Of a stretch of 64,000 nucleotides of DNA, positions 62,843-64,000 are shown in pieces. Each line of letters starts with the position of its first letter. The stretch's first letter is position 1. Source of the stretch: Limnohabitans sp. B9-3 (lineage in GTDB: Bacteria > Pseudomonadota > Gammaproteobacteria > Burkholderiales > Burkholderiaceae_C); contig NZ_NESI01000001.1 in assembly GCF_002778325.1 (NCBI RefSeq), positions 1 through 64,000 of the forward strand. Reading direction: 5' to 3'. The notes under the pieces were generated by a model. It was not told the origin of the DNA, made no database searches, and saw nothing but the letters and a program-made list of their open reading frames with translations. Position numbers and translations under genes: made by a program.

Positions 62843-64000
62843 ATGACCTCATCCACCCACCCCGTTGACGAACACTTGCCCACTGGCAAGCTCGCTGCGC
62901 TGGGCCTTCAACACGTTTTGGTGATGTACGCCGGTGCTGTGGCTGTGCCACTCATCGTCGGCCGTGCCTTGAAACTCAGCCCCGAACAAGTGGCCATGCT
63001 CATCTCGGCTGACTTGTTTGTGTGTGGCATCGTCACCCTCATTCAGTCGTGGGGTGCCACCCAGTGGTTTGGCATCCGCTTGCCTGTCATGATGGGCGTG
63101 ACCTTTGCCGCCGTGGCCCCCATGGTGGCCATGGCCGGCGCCAACCCGGGCGCCGCAGGCGCACAACTGATCTTTGGCGCCATCATGGGCGCAGGGGCAA
63201 TTTCAATACTGATCGCACCCTTGGTCAGCCGCATGCTGCGGTTCTTCCCGCCTGTCGTGACCGGCACCATCATTGCCGTCATCGGCATCAGCTTGATGCG
63301 CATTGGCATCAACTGGATTTTCGGCAACCCCTTTGGCCCCACCGCGCCATCCATCGTCAACCCCGAGCACGCCAAGTGGCTGGCTGATGCTGCGGCTGCA
63401 GCCTCGGCGCCCGGTTCCACGCTGGCTGCTGTGCCCAAAGATTTGGCCTTGGTCGCCAAAATCCCCAACCCCAAGTACGCCGACCTCACAGGCGTGGGCA
63501 TTGCCGCTTTGGTGTTGGTGTCGATCTTGATGATTTCTAAGTTCGCCAAGGGCTTCATTGCCAATATCTCGGTGCTCTTGGGCATCGTCATTGGTGGCGT
63601 GGTGGCCACCAGCTTGGGTCTGATGAACTTTGACAAAGTCGGTAAAGCGGGCTGGTTTGAGATCGTCATGCCGTTCCAGTTCGGCATGCCTGTGTTTGAC
63701 CCCGTGCTCATCCTCACCATGACTCTGGTGATGATTGTGGTGATGATTGAATCCACCGGTATGTTCTTGGCCTTGGGCGAAATGACCGACCGCCATGTGG
63801 ACCGCGCCGCGCTCACCCGTGGTTTGCGCACCGACGGTTTGGGCACGCTGATTGGCGGCATCTTCAACACCTTCCCCTACACCAGCTTCTCGCAAAACGT
63901 GGGTCTCGTTGCCGTCACAGGCGTGAAGAGCCGCTTTGTGTGCGTGGCGGGCGGCATCATCCTGATCATCTTGGGCGTGATTCCTAAGATGGCTGCTTTG
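62843..64000 (+). CDS. NCS2-family urate/xanthine permease (runs off right edge)
   Basis: An open frame of 386 codons from ATG 62843 (GGAG ribosome site) to the end of the window with no stop. The protein starts MTSSTHPVDEHLPTGKL and has NCS2 signatures: GLQHVLVMYAGAVAVPLIVG in the first helix, FFPPVVTGTIIAVIGISL, the MIESTGMFLALGEMTD acidic helix, and TSFSQNVGLVAV before GVKSRFV. The QNVGL form resembles bacterial urate and xanthine proton symporters. It would bring purine substrate to the pathway encoded in the window, under the palindrome just upstream. Confidence 0.92.
   Translation, partial: MTSSTHPVDEHLPTGKLAALGLQHVLVMYAGAVAVPLIVGRALKLSPEQVAMLISADLFVCGIVTLIQSWGATQWFGIRLPVMMGVTFAAVAPMVAMAGANPGAAGAQLIFGAIMGAGAISILIAPLVSRMLRFFPPVVTGTIIAVIGISLMRIGINWIFGNPFGPTAPSIVNPEHAKWLADAAAAASAPGSTLAAVPKDLALVAKIPNPKYADLTGVGIAALVLVSILMISKFAKGFIANISVLLGIVIGGVVATSLGLMNFDKVGKAGWFEIVMPFQFGMPVFDPVLILTMTLVMIVVMIESTGMFLALGEMTDRHVDRAALTRGLRTDGLGTLIGGIFNTFPYTSFSQNVGLVAVTGVKSRFVCVAGGIILIILGVIPKMAAL

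Overview
The window looks like chromosome from a betaproteobacterium of the Burkholderiales, probably the family Comamonadaceae. The evidence is the gene order folC-SPOR-cvpA-purF-metZ, three orphan tripartite-tricarboxylate (Bug/TctC-type) binding proteins, the PuuD/PuuE style of purine degradation, and moderately GC-rich codon use. The family placement is an inference from gene content and cannot be proved by eye.

Region by region. Bases 1-3250 are an AT-rich accessory stretch. It starts inside an IS256-type insertion sequence and carries small unknown genes, a HEPN-motif protein, a secreted unknown and a serine recombinase, and it abuts a tRNA array (Ala-Glu-Asp) downstream of gltX. Bases 3.6-10.2 kb are a leftward housekeeping run (folC, SPOR protein, cvpA, purF, metZ, gltX). 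Bases 10.3-16.1 kb hold small housekeeping genes (YffB-like, ppnP, argG, murB, yajQ). A duplicated 3' end of argG there flanks a DUF2442 gene. Bases 16.1-20.9 kb encode a BMP-type nucleoside/purine ABC importer. Bases 21.4-24.8 kb hold a tartrate-type module (dehydrogenase, binding protein, glycerate kinase). Bases 26.4-32.8 kb hold an aromatic-acid-like catabolic operon with a divergent LysR regulator. A D-tartrate dehydratase follows at 32.8-34.0 kb.

Purine catabolism is spread over the window and is close to complete. It includes 8-oxoguanine/guanine-type deaminase (24.9 kb), xanthine dehydrogenase xdhABC (43.7-48.4 kb), membrane urate hydroxylase puuD (36.8 kb), HIU hydrolase uraH, allantoinase puuE, a fused OHCU decarboxylase-allantoate amidohydrolase, and an NCS2 permease running off the right edge. 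The molybdate importer modABC, needed for the xanthine dehydrogenase cofactor, sits beside puuD. A GntR/FCD regulator lies in the middle of this set. A TGTATACA-centred palindrome recurs before the puuD/ppk2, uraH/gntR and permease genes, with a weaker copy before xdhA, which suggests one purine regulon. A tandem glycine riboswitch precedes a DadA-type dehydrogenase.

The most notable block is 53.9-62.7 kb. It holds an SsuD-like flavin monooxygenase, an aldo-keto reductase, a flavin reductase, a GntR/UTRA regulator, a sugar-type ABC importer and a Gfo/Idh/MocA oxidoreductase. This is the gene set of the oxidative (monooxygenase) sulfoquinovose pathway, but without the usual GH31 sulfoquinovosidase. 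The Gfo/Idh/MocA protein may fill that role. The two opposed transcription units share a near-identical 21-bp upstream element.
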